From: Tribonema minus
Lineage: Eukaryota > Sar > Xanthophyceae > Tribonematales > Tribonemataceae
Direction of reading: 5' to 3'
Length of the DNA: 64,000 nucleotides
Assembly: GCA_017506865.1 (NCBI GenBank)
Contig: JAFCMP010000547.1
Span: forward strand, 682,001 to 746,000
A program made the position numbers and the translations under genes. The notes below the pieces were generated by a model, which was given only the letters and a program-made list of their open reading frames with translations, was not told the origin of the DNA and ran no database searches. This document shows, piece by piece, positions 1-10,776 of the stretch (its first letter is position 1; every line of letters begins with the position of its first letter).

Positions 1-42
1 ACTTGCACGTCATATGGCAAGATGTGAGAATGTCTGCCTGTG

Positions 43-370
43 GCCGCAGCGCTGTGATGTAAGACTCTGACTCTGACTCCCGCCCTGGTGAGCGCTGCCA
101 CGTGGGGCCTCACGCGCCTCCTGCAGATGACCATGTCCCTTGAGCACCGCTGCGTTCAGGCGAGGGTGGCTACTGTACCAGCCCCACTGAATGCATCAGC
201 TTGAATCTCACAAGGCGAAGTGTGGAAACATTCTGCCGCTGGCCATCGCGCTGTGATGTAAGACTCAGTCTGACTCCTGGCCTGGTGAGCGCTGCCATGC
301 ACGGCCTCACTTGCGTCCTGCAGATGACTGCATCTGTGAAGCAGTGCTGCGTTCAAGAGCGCCTCGCTGC
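43..370 (+). repeat. Tandem pair of ~130-bp units at window start
   Basis: Two similar segments (about 43-180 and 230-370) share the order 'cgctgtgatgtaagactc', 'ctggtgagcgctgcca', a C/T-rich stretch, 'ctgcagatgac' and 'gctgcgttca'. Each has a donor-like ggtgagcgc and an acceptor-like tcctgcag, so they look like duplicated intron/exon-boundary pieces of the gene entering from the left. I could not read a convincing exon in either. Confidence 0.55.
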
Positions 371-659
371 CAACCTCGCAAAACGACAGGTTGATTTGCG
401 CTCGTAACGGTACCTCACAAGGCGAGTTTCTGATCGGTGATACCTGCCCTTGGTCAAGGTGTTGATCAGAGACTTTGACTCAGTAGGTACTGTAGTGTTG
501 TCATCACCGCCCCTTGCTCAGAGTTACGGTAAGACCCTCCTGCGCGACAAAGGCATCCCTGCCCGCAGCTCACGTAATTGGTGCAACCACAACCCTGGGG
601 GTACAGAGCGGCGAGTCACCTGCGTGCCGCCCCCATCTCAACCTCAACTTTGCTGCCTC

Positions 660-1240
660 TGTCGACTTCAACTCTGTCCGCAGCTGATGCAACCGGTGCT
701 GGAGGACGTGCCGCTCGCGCGCATGCCGCCCCCCATCTCAACCGCCTTTGTCAATTTCAACTCTGTCCGCAGCTGATGCAACTGGTGCTGGTGGACGTGC
801 CATCCGCTCGCGCGGTCAGCGCGCAGCTGCTCGACCTGGTCGACTTTAACTTCACCTCGATGAATCTCAACTTAAACCTACCTTTGTCAACTTCAACTCT
901 TTCCGCAGCTGATGCAACTGGTGCTGGAGGACGTGCCGCTCGCGCGCATGCCGCCCCCCATCTCAACCTCATTGCCTTTGTCAACTTCAACTATTTTACA
1001 ACTTAAACTCTGTCCGCAGCTACTGCAACTGGTGCTGGTGGACGTGCCATCGGCGCGCGCCGTTGACGCGCAGCTGCACGTTGTGGTTGACTTCAACTTC
1101 TCCCTGATGAATTTCAACTTGAACTTGCCTTTGACAACTTCGACTCTATCCGCAGCTGATGCAACCCTTGCTGGTGGACGTGCCATCCGCGCGCAGCACC
1201 CCACGTCAACCTCAACTTTGCTGCTGTCAACTTCAACTCT
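660..1240 (+). repeat. Five partial copies of the next exon (exon echoes)
   Basis: Starting near 674, 769, 906, 1014 and 1152 are five degenerate copies of the acceptor plus first ~60-75 nt of the exon at 1249-1425. Each begins with (t)ccgcag followed by a variant of 'ctgatgcaactggtgctggt'. Spacing is about 90-140 bp. They keep the acceptor and the reading MQLVLVDVPSAR or a decayed form, but lose the exon's 3' part and donor, so they are probably non-functional duplicated exon starts. Confidence 0.8.
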
Positions 1241-1248
1241 GTCCGCAG

Positions 1249-4200
1249 CTGATGCAACTGGTGCTGGTGGACGTGCCATCAGCGCGCACCGTTGGCGCGC
1301 AGCTGCTCGTCTTGGTGGACCGCATCATGGGCGCGCTCGGCAGGGACTTCTTTAGGCGCCCCGGCTTCAGCCAGATGCAGCTCGCGACGCAGGCTGCCTT
1401 TTTGAAGTTGCTAGCGGGCGACGAGGCGAGTTGCCTGTTGAAATTTGTGCCATGAACTGTATCATTGCAGCCAGGGGCCACTTTCAAAACGAGCATGCGC
1501 CAAGACGGTTGCCTGCCTGGGGTCGCTGACAACTTTGTTGCACATGGCGGGAAGCTCCAACAACTTGAAAGTTCCTCAGATGCTCACGCGGTCTTTAGAA
1601 ACAAACTTTAACAGCACAGTGCAAAAGAACCAGCAGTGTTTTGTGGGTGCACACAGAGCTTGAACGTCCGATTCAAATGCGTGCACGTCACATGACCAAG
1701 CGAAGCGGCCGTACAGTGCTGCCATCAGAGCCTAACACTGCTGCAACCCAGCGAGCTAGTGACCGCTAGTCTGTTGAGGCACAGCCCGCTAGCCTATTGC
1801 TGTACACCGTCAGAGGCAGACAGCAAGGCGGCTCAAGCATTAGCATCAGCAGACCGACGACAGTTGTGTGCTGCTTGAAGTGATCGTCTTGTACTCTGTC
1901 CGCGGGCAAGCATAACTGCCGTAACTGCCAGCGTGGCACGGCAGCAAGCATGCAACTGCCACAGCAACCTCAACACCTAAATAAACACGTGCACGCTCAT
2001 GGTCGCTGAATTTGACTTACCTACACTACCTACCCGTACACATGTTTACCTACACTGCCTACCCGCACACATGATATTTTGCAGGAGGGCTGCCTGGAGC
2101 TCGTGCTCGCCACGCTGTCGCTGCTGCAGTCAGCGCCCGGCCTCCTGCGCTTCCCAGAGTGGGCGCACATGGTGAGCTGAGCGCTGCCGCTTTGCCTAAC
2201 GCTAGCCCTAACCCTCTGTAGCGCGCTGAGCATTGTCGCCTTGCCTAACCCTAATCCTAACCCTAGTGCTGCAAAAATCCTGAACACTGTCTTGCTTCCC
2301 CGAGTGGGCGCACATGGTGAGCTGAGCGCTGCCGCGTTGCCTAACTCTAGCCCTAAAAGTAGCGATGCAGTATCCTGAACACTGTTTTGCTTCTCCAAGT
2401 GGGCGCACACAGTGAGGGCTGTCGCCTTGCCTAGACCTTCCCCCAACCCTATCGCTGATGTTCTTGATCACTACCTTGCCCGGATTTGGCGCTGCTCCAG
2501 CGCAGAGCTCGGCATAGGTCAGGCTGCATTATTTGGATTCATTCCCCAGAGAGGCCAGTAGTGGGTACAACTGGTTTTGAACTTCAGAATATGCAGTGCT
2601 TTGAAGAATGTCAGTGGAGGCAGATAAAGACATAAAATCCCGCCTGCGACCTGAAACCCCTTTTTTACAATTTTGGGGGGGGCTTTCGCGCAGTCGCGCT
2701 GGCCGCATCGTCGCTGTAGTGTATGCTGGTCCACTTCAGGCTGACGCGTTTGAAGAAGCGTTCCTTGACATAGGCTCAAACAATATTGGTGCAGTGCTAT
2801 CTGAGTCCATCCAAGACGCATCAGTGCACCAGCTCTGCAGCATGTACCTATACCTACATGCCCTGACCACAACTGCAGCCTTACTGCAAGGCCAGTACGG
2901 TTCTGATATTGTTTCTGCAACGCGCACGGGTGGCAGTGGCGCACGTTGGCGCACTGTCACCGCGCGCTGCTGCAGTGCGCAGTACATGCACGATCCACGA
3001 TTGCTGCCTTGCGACAGAGTCAGTGCCAGTTTATTATCGTTGTCACTCTACTGGCTTCTGCAAGTACTGCAGAGCACACGCGATGACGACAGCGCGCACA
3101 GGCGCACTGGCATGGAGTGCTGCTGTGGTGCGCGATACCCATACCTACATGCCCTGCGTACTCACGGCACCGCACAGTCATGCACGACACCAATACCTAC
3201 GTTCTCTGCGTACTCACCACTACGCATGGTTGCGGCGCACGTGCGCAGGCGCACTGGCACGGAGCGCTGCTGTGGTGCGCAGCAGCTATACCTACATACC
3301 TCTTGAAGTACATGATCTGCCCGCTATTGCCATACCTACTGTCACAAGATCCAAGCCAGTTTACGCCTATGGGGGGGGAGGGGGGGTCACTCTACAAGTC
3401 TTCTGCAAGTACTTACGAGCACGCACGATGACAATGACGCGCGCAGGCACACTGGCACGCAGCGCTGCTGTGGTGCGCGGGCCTGCGCAGGGAGCACGCC
3501 GAGGTGGCGCGCATCTACAACAGCGTCGGGCTCGGCGGCGGCCGCCACCGCATGGCTACCGACGGCGCGCACCCGTGGCAGTGCAAGTGAGTGCCGGCTA
3601 CATGATGTGCAAGTTATAGCAACTATACTTTGAAGATACATCAACCATACTTTGAAGTATACTTGACTCTTTGCGCAGCAATCTGATGGCTGTCGTGCCA
3701 ACTTATGAAAGGACAACAGAAAGAGAATCCAGCAGCAGCAGCCCACAAGCTACGGGAGTCAGCAGCTGTCAGCTTGGGTAGTGACAATCTCAACAAGCAA
3801 TTGAAAAGGTTTACGGCACTGCTGCCTGCCTGCGCCTGTGATCTGCCCTCGTAGTATGCAGGCATACGCACGCGTACGGCGTGCCGACACCTGAAGACCG
3901 CACCATCCTTTAGACAGTGCACCGCTGCTGCCCCCGCGCCCTCCAACATCACAGGCAGCTGCGGTGCAAGGCGGTGAGGAAAGTCATCTTCGACCTCTGC
4001 GATGCTGACGCGGCACAAATTTTCATGCTCAACGGCGGCGCCGGCGCTGCCGCCAGCCCCAGCCCGGGCGCGGCAGTGCTGGCGGCGGCAGCGGCGCCGC
4101 TGCCGCTGGAGCGTGCCCCCTCTCCACAGCCTGGCGCCAGAAACTGCCACCGCTGCTACGCGATGATACTACATCCGCCGCCGCCGCCGCGGGCGGCTGC

Positions 4201-5356
4201 AGCTGCGGCGGCGGGCGCGCCGCTCCTGTGCGCGGCGTGCACGGCGGCGCAGCGGCGCGTTGCGGCGGGGCTCAGCCGCAGCGGCAGCGCGGTGAGCGCG
4301 TCGCCGCCGCCGCTGCCGTTTGCGGCCGGCGCAGCGGCGGCAGCGGCGGCAGCGGCGGCGCAGCCGCAGCGCGCAGCGCGGCACGCCTCGGGTCTCGGAG
4401 GCAGCGGCAGCGGCGCCACCAATGTGCCACCGCCGCCGGCGCCGCCTTGGCGGCGTCCCGACATAACATCGCTGGCAGCAGCAGCGGCAGGCATGCCGCC
4501 AGGCGCAAAACGCGCCAGAAGCGCCGGACCAGGTGTGAATGTCGATGATGCGCTGCTGCCACCGCCGCTGCCGCCGTCGGCCGCAGCGGCGGCGGCAGTA
4601 GCTGCGCCATCGCATGCTGCCCTCTCTGCGCCTGGATTCGCGCCATCGCCTGTCGTCATGATGGTTCCATCAGGCACAGTCTGGCAGCAGGGCGGCGGCG
4701 CTGGCGACTCCGGCATGAGCAGCAACAGCGACACTGCAGCCACATACAGCGGGCGGCAGCTCCACATTGCTCCCGGCGGCAGCGGCGGCAGTGCTCGCGG
4801 CTTCCATAGTATGCCAGGCGCTGGCAGCGGCACTGCCGCCGCCGCCATGGACAATTTTGCGCAGCTGTGGGCGCGGCAGCTTTCCGGCGCCAGCGGCAAC
4901 GCTGCTGCCGCTGCTGCCATGTATGGCGCTCCGTGGGCACCAGTGGCCGGCAGCGGCGGCGGCAGCATGTACGACACACAAGGCAACATGCTTCCAAGCG
5001 ACGCCGGCGGAGGCGGATTGTTTCATGACCCCTTGCTGACCGCCACCGGCGGCGGCGGCATCGGCGGCGGCGGCATGTTTGCAGGCCACGCTCCGCACGG
5101 CAGCAGCAGCGGCAGCTTTTACGGCAGCGGCGCCGGTACTGCTGGCGGCGGCGGCGGCGGCGAAGCGCTGCAGGCCATCCCCCAGGATTACGACCCTCTG
5201 CGCATAGGTGCGCAAGAGGGTATGAGGCTGGCGCAGAGCCACGACGCAGAGGAGCTCATGCAGGCCCTAGCCGAGGGCTTGCAGCACGGCCGCGATGCCC
5301 TTGACTTTGACCCGTCTTTCCTATCCGGCGACCCGCATTTCAGAGATCTCTCCTGA
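1249..5356 (+). CDS. Unrecognised multi-exon protein, 3' part, with long low-complexity C-terminus
   Basis: Four exons join with matching phases: 1249-1425 (phase 0 out, apparent GC donor gag|gcgagt), 2085-2171 (donor gtgagc), 3447-3586 (donor gtgagt) and 3955-5356, ending at TGA. The 5' end is missing or unresolved. The first two exons encode Leu-rich helical sequence (LVDRIMGALGRDFF; CLELVLATLSLLQSAP) resembling a HEAT/ARM-like solenoid, which is only an impression. The third contains WCAGLRREHAEVARIYNS. The last exon has a CHRC ... CAAC pair of CxxC motifs about 27 residues apart, possibly a zinc site, then about 300 residues of Ala/Gly/Pro/Ser, and ends in an acidic helical tail (DAEELMQALAEGLQHGRDAL). 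I do not recognise the family. The low-complexity exon also gives long open frames on the other strand, which I regard as shadows. Confidence 0.6.
2180..2420 (+). repeat. Copies of an exon 3' end and donor
   Basis: The end of the exon at 2085-2171, 'gagtgggcgcacatggtgag' plus the following 'ctgagcgctgccgc', recurs at about 2297-2340, with a shorter copy at about 2398-2412. Between them lie irregular CCCTAA-like runs (about 2200-2270). These are intronic duplicates that retain the donor site. Confidence 0.75.
2920..3300 (+). repeat. Copies of an exon start (acceptor plus ~45 nt)
   Basis: The start of the exon at 3447, 'gcactggcacg(c/g)agcgctg', is pre-echoed at about 3101-3145 and 3241-3290, with a more diverged copy near 2926-2990. 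Each is preceded by gcgcag or gcacag. Each loses similarity after about 45 nt and runs into 'atacctacat'-type intronic sequence. Confidence 0.75.
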
Positions 5357-6226
5357 GGACGGGCTGTCCCCGCCCCCCCCCCCGTCCCCCCCCCTTTGCA
5401 TGTGCAAGAGCGTGCGTGCCATACACATGTAGTATGCCCCTGCAGGGCTTGTCTTGCGCCTTGCGCGCGCGTGCGGTTTGCCGCGCTGTGGCTCATAGCA
5501 GAAGCCCAGGACTTACATCATGATGATCCTGCCTCACACGGCGTGCGCTGTCGTGAGAGCCACAATCGCAATCCCTGCAGCATCAGACGCCAAGAGGGCC
5601 AGTAGCGTTCCCCGGCCATTGGGCTCCCCCCTGGTTTGGGGTGTTCTCTCACAGCCCCGCACAGCATGCGGGCTGCTCTCGGCAACTGCCGACGGCGTGC
5701 TGCACAGCCAGTCACACTGTCCTCTCTATGCCTTTTGTTGCTACTTAGTCCTAGCCGCGCGGCATTAGTGCCCCCTCTGACGGCGTGTGAACCCCTCCTA
5801 CACATGACCAGTAGCTCCTCAGTCCTGTGTTCATGGCCGTGGCGGTATTGGCGCACCACAAGTGTGGCGGCGCACGTGAGCCCCTATCTTTCACACAGCG
5901 CTGGTCGGAAGCTGATCAGGCTGTCGGCGCCACAAAAAAGGACCCGAGATGATGAGTTTTGATTGTGCACATACAGCGTGCGCAAAGCTCGCAATTCCAA
6001 TGCCACGGGCAGTGACAGATCTTTACCTTTTATTGCTCATGGCAATCGCTGTGCTGCTTATGCATCTGACCCCCTCTATTTGTAGTGACAGCGATCATGT
6101 ACACAATGCGAAACAAGCAGCTTGCAGCACACCGGAAGGGCTTGAGAAGAATACAGGTGGCGTTTGCATTGCGTTGTGCGCCAGTTGCTATACAGAGCTA
6201 GCGGCGCATGTCACATGCATACACGT
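5357..6226. other. Intergenic / 3' flank, no gene seen
   Basis: Downstream of the TGA at 5356 there are C-rich runs (5375-5397) and a loosely repeated motif of the form 'cacagcgtgcg...gcaa(t/c)' recurring about every 130-180 bp. From about 6080 the sequence belongs to the dispersed ~0.7 kb repeat whose other copy begins near 12,780. No coding signal is convincing. Confidence 0.5.
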
Positions 6227-6234
6227 AAACCTTC
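6080..6234 (+). repeat. Dispersed repeat unit A, left part (split by transposon)
   Basis: This segment matches 12,780-12,912 ('gcgttgtgcgccagttgct' against 'gcattgtgcgccagttgctg', then 'agctagcggcgcatgtca' in both). The match breaks exactly at 6234, where the transposon begins, and resumes at 9831 after it. Confidence 0.85.
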
Positions 6235-6257
6235 CACAGTTGGGACAAGACGAGTAA

Positions 6258-6440
6258 ACGAGTACGAGTACTGTACGAGTACGGCCTCCGAAATCATGTA
6301 CGAGTAGGGGTGTTGGTGGTAGTGTGAAGAGGGGGGAGCCTGTTTGCGTTTGGGTCTCTCTTCGGAGAAGGAATGTTGCATTGAGTGCACATCCACAGAG
6401 AGGGCTTTTCGCGCCCCTTGCGAAGCGAAATTAATAAAAG
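6258..6440 (+). repeat. Transposon terminal cassette, copy 1
   Basis: This cassette includes 'tgtacgagtacggcctccga', 'gtgttggtggtagtgtgaag', the segment ending 'gaaattaataaaagtacgag', and the near-palindrome gggcttttcgcgccc. It recurs in direct orientation at about 8318-8455 and inverted at about 8494-8640, so the element's end is present three times. Confidence 0.85.
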
Positions 6441-6448
6441 TACGAGTG

Positions 6449-6590
6449 CCATTTGGCGGCGGCGGCGTTTGAGTGGTTGTCGTTGCGACACTTTCAGACT
6501 GTCATACGACATGTAGATTCTTTACAGCTAGATGCCAATCATCTGGGCTTTTCGCGCCCTGAGCGAGAATTATTAATAAAGTACACGTTT
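6449..6590 (+). repeat. Subterminal inverted repeat, left arm (partner 9553-9693)
   Basis: The segment from 'tttggcggcggcggcgtttg' to 'cgccctgagcgagaattatt' is repeated in inverse orientation at about 9553-9693. It contains a second form of the cgcgccc / aataaa module. Confidence 0.85.
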
Positions 6591-6888
6591 TGCCCCCCCC
6601 GGGCCAGCTCGCCAACATCGAAAGGTGTGGCAGCGCCATGAAGTGGAGGGTGGGGGCTGCTTGTCTGGCGCGCCTAGCATGTTTCACCAGCCATGGTGCA
6701 TCTGGCGCGCCGCAGCAGCACCTGCCACATTTCAGCCGCACATTTGGAGCCCCTTATCACACAGCACCAGCAGGCCAGAGGAGCATTACGTTCGAGCTCG
6801 CGGCATCGGCAAGGACATGGAAAGCTTTGCAGTTCGCCTCTCAAGCAGCACGAGCAGCTACTTCACTCCCCTCACGCCACCCAAGGAT

Positions 6889-7620
6889 ACTATCTTCGGG
6901 CCTTTTGGCACCGCTGATTGTCATACCAATTGCTCTTCGAGCTGATCCGTGGCTGAAGCAGAAGGAGTGGGGCTCATGCAGCTGTGCGCAGCTGCTGCAG
7001 ACTACGCCTGCTCGGCCGTCGCCAGGGCTTGTGCCTTTTCCGCCATGTGCCGACCAACCTGCGCTTGAAGTTCGCCACCAAGGACACTATCCCGGGGCTT
7101 CACGGCACCCTGGATTGTTGACCCTACTCCTATGGAGTGTTGTTCGTGTGGCGGCAAACCGCAGCTTCTGCTGGCACCTCTGGCCCCGACTGCTGCATCG
7201 GCGACTGTGGACATTGGACCTGCGCTGCCTCTACCAGCACTTGCCGCCGTACACCGCATTTGCTGCCCCAGCACCTCACATCTGGACACTATCTTGGGAC
7301 CTAGCGGTACCCTTGATTGTTGTTACACACACTCTTTCAGAGTCTTGTCCGTGGGGAGGGTCAGCGATGCGGCGACAGCGCAGGCAGGTGGCGGCTTCGC
7401 CTGCTTGGTGGCCTACGCCGACGCAGCGACCGAGTGTCAAGCCTGCTGCCTGCTGCGCCAAGATCATCAACGCGAACACCAACACCTGCAACCACACCGT
7501 CGAAGACCGGAGCCTATCCGCCGCCGTCCCTGCCGCCGGCGATGGCTCACGCCTTCAACCCACAACCGACACAAGGACACTATCTTGGGGCCTCGCGGCA
7601 CCCTTGATTGTTAGTCATCC
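6889..7620 (+). repeat. Four-copy internal repeat of the transposon
   Basis: The motif 'aaggacactatcttggggcc' followed by '(t)cgcggcacccttgattgtt' or variants occurs at about 6889, 7080, 7283 and 7573, roughly 190-290 bp apart. The last copy is followed by a short tandem repeat of 'ttgattgttagtcat'. Function unknown. Confidence 0.7.
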
Positions 7621-9518
7621 CTTGATTGTTAGTCATACAACTCTGCGGACTGTTGTCCAAGGCATGTGGTTAGAGAGCGGCGCCTGTGCGCGGCGACGGG
7701 GCAGGCGGCGGCAGCTGCTTGGCGGGAGCGGCGCGGAGGAGCAGGAGCAGGAGCAGCAGGAGGAAGGAGTTCGCAGCAGGGGTTCCAGTGTGCGGCCGGG
7801 GACACCGGGGGGGGTAACACTAGCAAATAGAAGGGCGGGTTTTAGTAGATATGCTTGCTGGAGTGACAGCATCAGCCTTTGCAGCACCAGTGCCTGGCAC
7901 TTAGTGATCCATGACCATTGTCCTCAGTTCTGGGCGCTGCTACCAGTAGCCCAGGCCTGCACAAAGCTGTTTACGGTTAGGACCATTTTGGCAGAGACAC
8001 GGGAGGCCTCAAAGTGGGTCTGGTCGTGTAGAGGCAGTAGCTTAGGCACTTTGGTGCAGCATGATAGTGGGGACCGATCGGGGTTTGGGTGGGGTTTGTT
8101 GGGGTTGGGTTGGACTCTTCGTAGCAACAGCATTGATACCCTTAGCACCGGTGCCTGGTGCCCAGTGATCATTTTGCCTAGAGGCGTGATTCAGACGTGT
8201 CAGCATGGTCCTCAGTTCTGGGCGCTGTCAAAGGCGACCCAGGCCTGCATAAATCTTTTTCAAGACGGGACAAGTGTGCCTCACGGCTGGGCAACCCTAA
8301 GTATGATTTGGTTGTGGGGTGTTGGTGGTAGTGTGAAGAGGGGGAAGCCTGTTTGCGGTTGAGTCTCTCTTCGGAGAAGGAATGTTGCATTGAGTGCACA
8401 TCCAAAGAGAGGGCTTTTCGCGCCCCTTGCGAAGCGAAATTAATAAAAGTACGAGTACTCGTCCTGTACGAGTACGGCCTCCGAAATCATGTACGAGTAC
8501 TTTTATTAATTTCGCTTCGCAAGGGGCGCGAAAAGCCCTCTCTTTGGATGTGCACTCAATGCAACATTCCTTCTCCGAAGAGAGACTCAAACGCAAACAG
8601 GCTTCCCCCTCTTCACACTACCACCAACACCCCACAACCAAACCCTACTTAGGGTTGCCCAGCCGTGAGGCACACTTGTCCCGTCTTGAAAAAGATTTAT
8701 GGAGGCCTGGGTCGCCTTTGACAGCGCCCAGAACTGAGGACCATGCTGACACGTCTGAATCACGCCTCTAGGCAAAATGATCACTGGGCACCAGGCACTG
8801 GTGCTAAGGGTATCAATGCTGTTGCTACGAAGAGTCCGACCCAACCCCAACAAACCCCACCCAAACCCCGATCGGTCCCCACTATCATGCTGCACCAAAG
8901 TGCCTAAGCTACTGCCTCTACACGACCAGACCCACTTTGAGGCCTCCCGTGTCTCTGCCAAAATGGTCCTAACCGTGACCAGCTTTGTGCAGGCCTGGGC
9001 TACTGTTAGCAGCGCCCAGAACTGAGGACAATGGTCATGGATCACTAAGTGCCAGGCACTGGTGCTGCAAAGGCTGATGCTGTCACTCAAGCAAGCATAT
9101 CTACTAAAACCCGCCCTTCTATTTGCTAGTGTTACCCCCCCCGGTGTCCCCGGCCGCACACTGGAACCCCTGCTGCGAACTCCTTCCTCCTGCTGCTCCT
9201 GCTCCTGCTCCTCCGCGCCGCTCCCGCCACGCAGCTGCCGCCGCCTGCCCCGTCGCCGCGCACAGGCGCCGCTCTCTAACCACATGCCTTGGACAACACT
9301 CCGCAGAGTTGTATGACTAACAATCAAGGGTGCCGCGAGGCCCCAAGATAGGGTCCTTGTGTCGGTTGTGGGTTGAAGGCGTGCGCCATCGCCGGCGGCA
9401 GGGACGGCGGCGGATAGGCTCCAGTCTTCGACGGTGTGGTTGCAGGTGTTGGTGTTCGCGTTGATGATCTTGGCGCAGCAGGCAGCAGGCTTGACACTCG
9501 GTCGCTGCGTCGGCGTAG
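7413..9518. repeat. Large imperfect palindrome inside the transposon
   Basis: The left arm (about 7413-8460) and right arm (about 8495-9518) are near-perfect inverted copies, each about 1.05 kb, around a short spacer rich in gtacgagtac. The right arm ends 'gctgcgtcggcgtag', the inverse of ctacgccgacgcagc at 7413. Both arms carry the same open frames on opposite strands, which are therefore counted twice. Confidence 0.85.
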
Positions 9519-9830
9519 TACTCGTCCAGTACGAGTACGGCCCCTGAATTCATGTACGAGTACTTTTTATTAGTTCTCGCTCAGGGCGCGAAAAAGCCCA
9601 GATGATTGGCATCTAGCTGTAAGGAATCTACATGTCGTATGACAGTCTGAAAGTGTCGCAACGACAACCACTCAAACGCCGCCGCCGCCAAATGGCATCT
9701 CGGGGTCCTCCCCTACGTCCTCCTCCATGTGCCCCCCCCCCCTGGATGAGTACTCGTACAGTATGAGTACTCGCGTACGAGTGCTTCTACGAGTACGAAT
9801 AACGAGTAAATGACTTGTCTCCCAACTGTG

Positions 9831-10470
9831 AAACCTTCTGGCCAGCCCAGGTAATGAATATATATACCAAGTCATGCCATGTCTGCTGTGACTCCTTGCA
9901 AGCCCAATGCCCAAACCCCTGCCTGCTATGGTTACATCGAAACTACATGCGATGGCGATGGGCGCGCGCATGTGGCGTGACCGCCTGAGGTTTGCACTTC
10001 AACTTGAAGAATGGCAAGTAAAGGACGGATTTTGCAGATGTCGGCCTGCAGCGCTGATGCTATAGTCATATGCGACAAATGTGGCCGTAGCAACGTCTGA
10101 GACTGTTGCTGGTGGCTACAAACTGGCGGATCAGGTGGCACCACTGCACCTGCTTGCAGCAGATGCATGAGTTGTCGTTTACTGCTTTGCAGACGTATGA
10201 TACATGGCCAGCGGCTCTGCTTGCGCAGCACCAGCTGCCAAACGTTGTGTGCGTCACAGCCTGCGGCGCTGCCGCATCTGTTGCCACGTGCTTCAGGCTG
10301 GGTGTGCTACAGGCTGGGTATGCTGCCTTCAGCGGCAATGGTCACATCAACTGCTAAGCTATGTCCACCTTGGTCACTGCCGCGCATTGCGTACAGCATT
10401 TGCTGCACAGCCCATCCGCATCGTCTTTCTTACCAGCAATTGAGTGTGCTCTCTACCACATTGTGCCACT
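9831..10470 (+). repeat. Dispersed repeat unit A, right part; decayed coding-like sequence
   Basis: This segment is homologous to 12,905-13,530. Both contain a frame reading GGYK(L/V)ADQV and, further on, TYDTWPAA(L/V)L(A/S)QHQLPN. In unit A the two parts lie in different frames with an intervening stop, while in unit B they share a frame. The pair may be broken copies of a gene exon. I do not recognise the protein. Confidence 0.55.
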
Positions 10471-10776
10471 CGGCGGTGCACGCCCCAACGGCGGACGACG
10501 GGCTGCAGGGTGAAAGCGCTTGGGGTCCATTTTTGATTAAAAAGTAAATTTTTTATAGGATATGAGTTGTCCCCGCAGTCTTGATTCAAAAAATGGGCTC
10601 ACAATGCAGAAGTAATATCCCCGCACGGGGGGTCCTTGGCCCCATTTCCCTTCGCCAGGAACAGACTCCGAACGTTCGAACTTCCAACGCCGTCCGACTG
10701 GGGGTCTCGGGAGGTGAGATCACGACCACACACACAAACACATACCAGGCCAGCGACAGACAGCCCCAGCTCCATC

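Larger units (their letters stand above)
6235..9830. mobile_element. 3.6-kb TIR DNA transposon, hAT-like, apparently non-autonomous
   Basis: The ends are inverted: the left end starts cacagttgggacaag and the right end finishes cttgtctcccaactgtg. The element is bounded by a direct 8-bp duplication aaaccttc (6227-6234 and 9831-9838). The paralogous repeat at 12,905-12,912 carries a single aaaccttc with continuous flanks, i.e. the empty site. An 8-bp duplication is typical of the hAT superfamily among others. Subterminal regions are full of the near-palindrome gtacgagtac. Inside are nested inverted repeats. The longest open frame, 6590-8362 (+), shows no transposase motif I recognise, so the element probably depends on a transposase encoded elsewhere. 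Confidence 0.85.

Noticed and set aside
4156-4989. Long minus-strand frame opposite the low-complexity exon
   Set aside because: GC-rich codon repeats open all frames. The plus frame is tied to phased upstream exons and a CxxC pair, the minus one to nothing.
6590-8362. 590-codon open frame in the transposon as a transposase
   Set aside because: No DDE/D or hAT dimerisation motif is visible. The frame runs through tandem repeats and one arm of the palindrome, and the mirrored arm has the same frames on the other strand.
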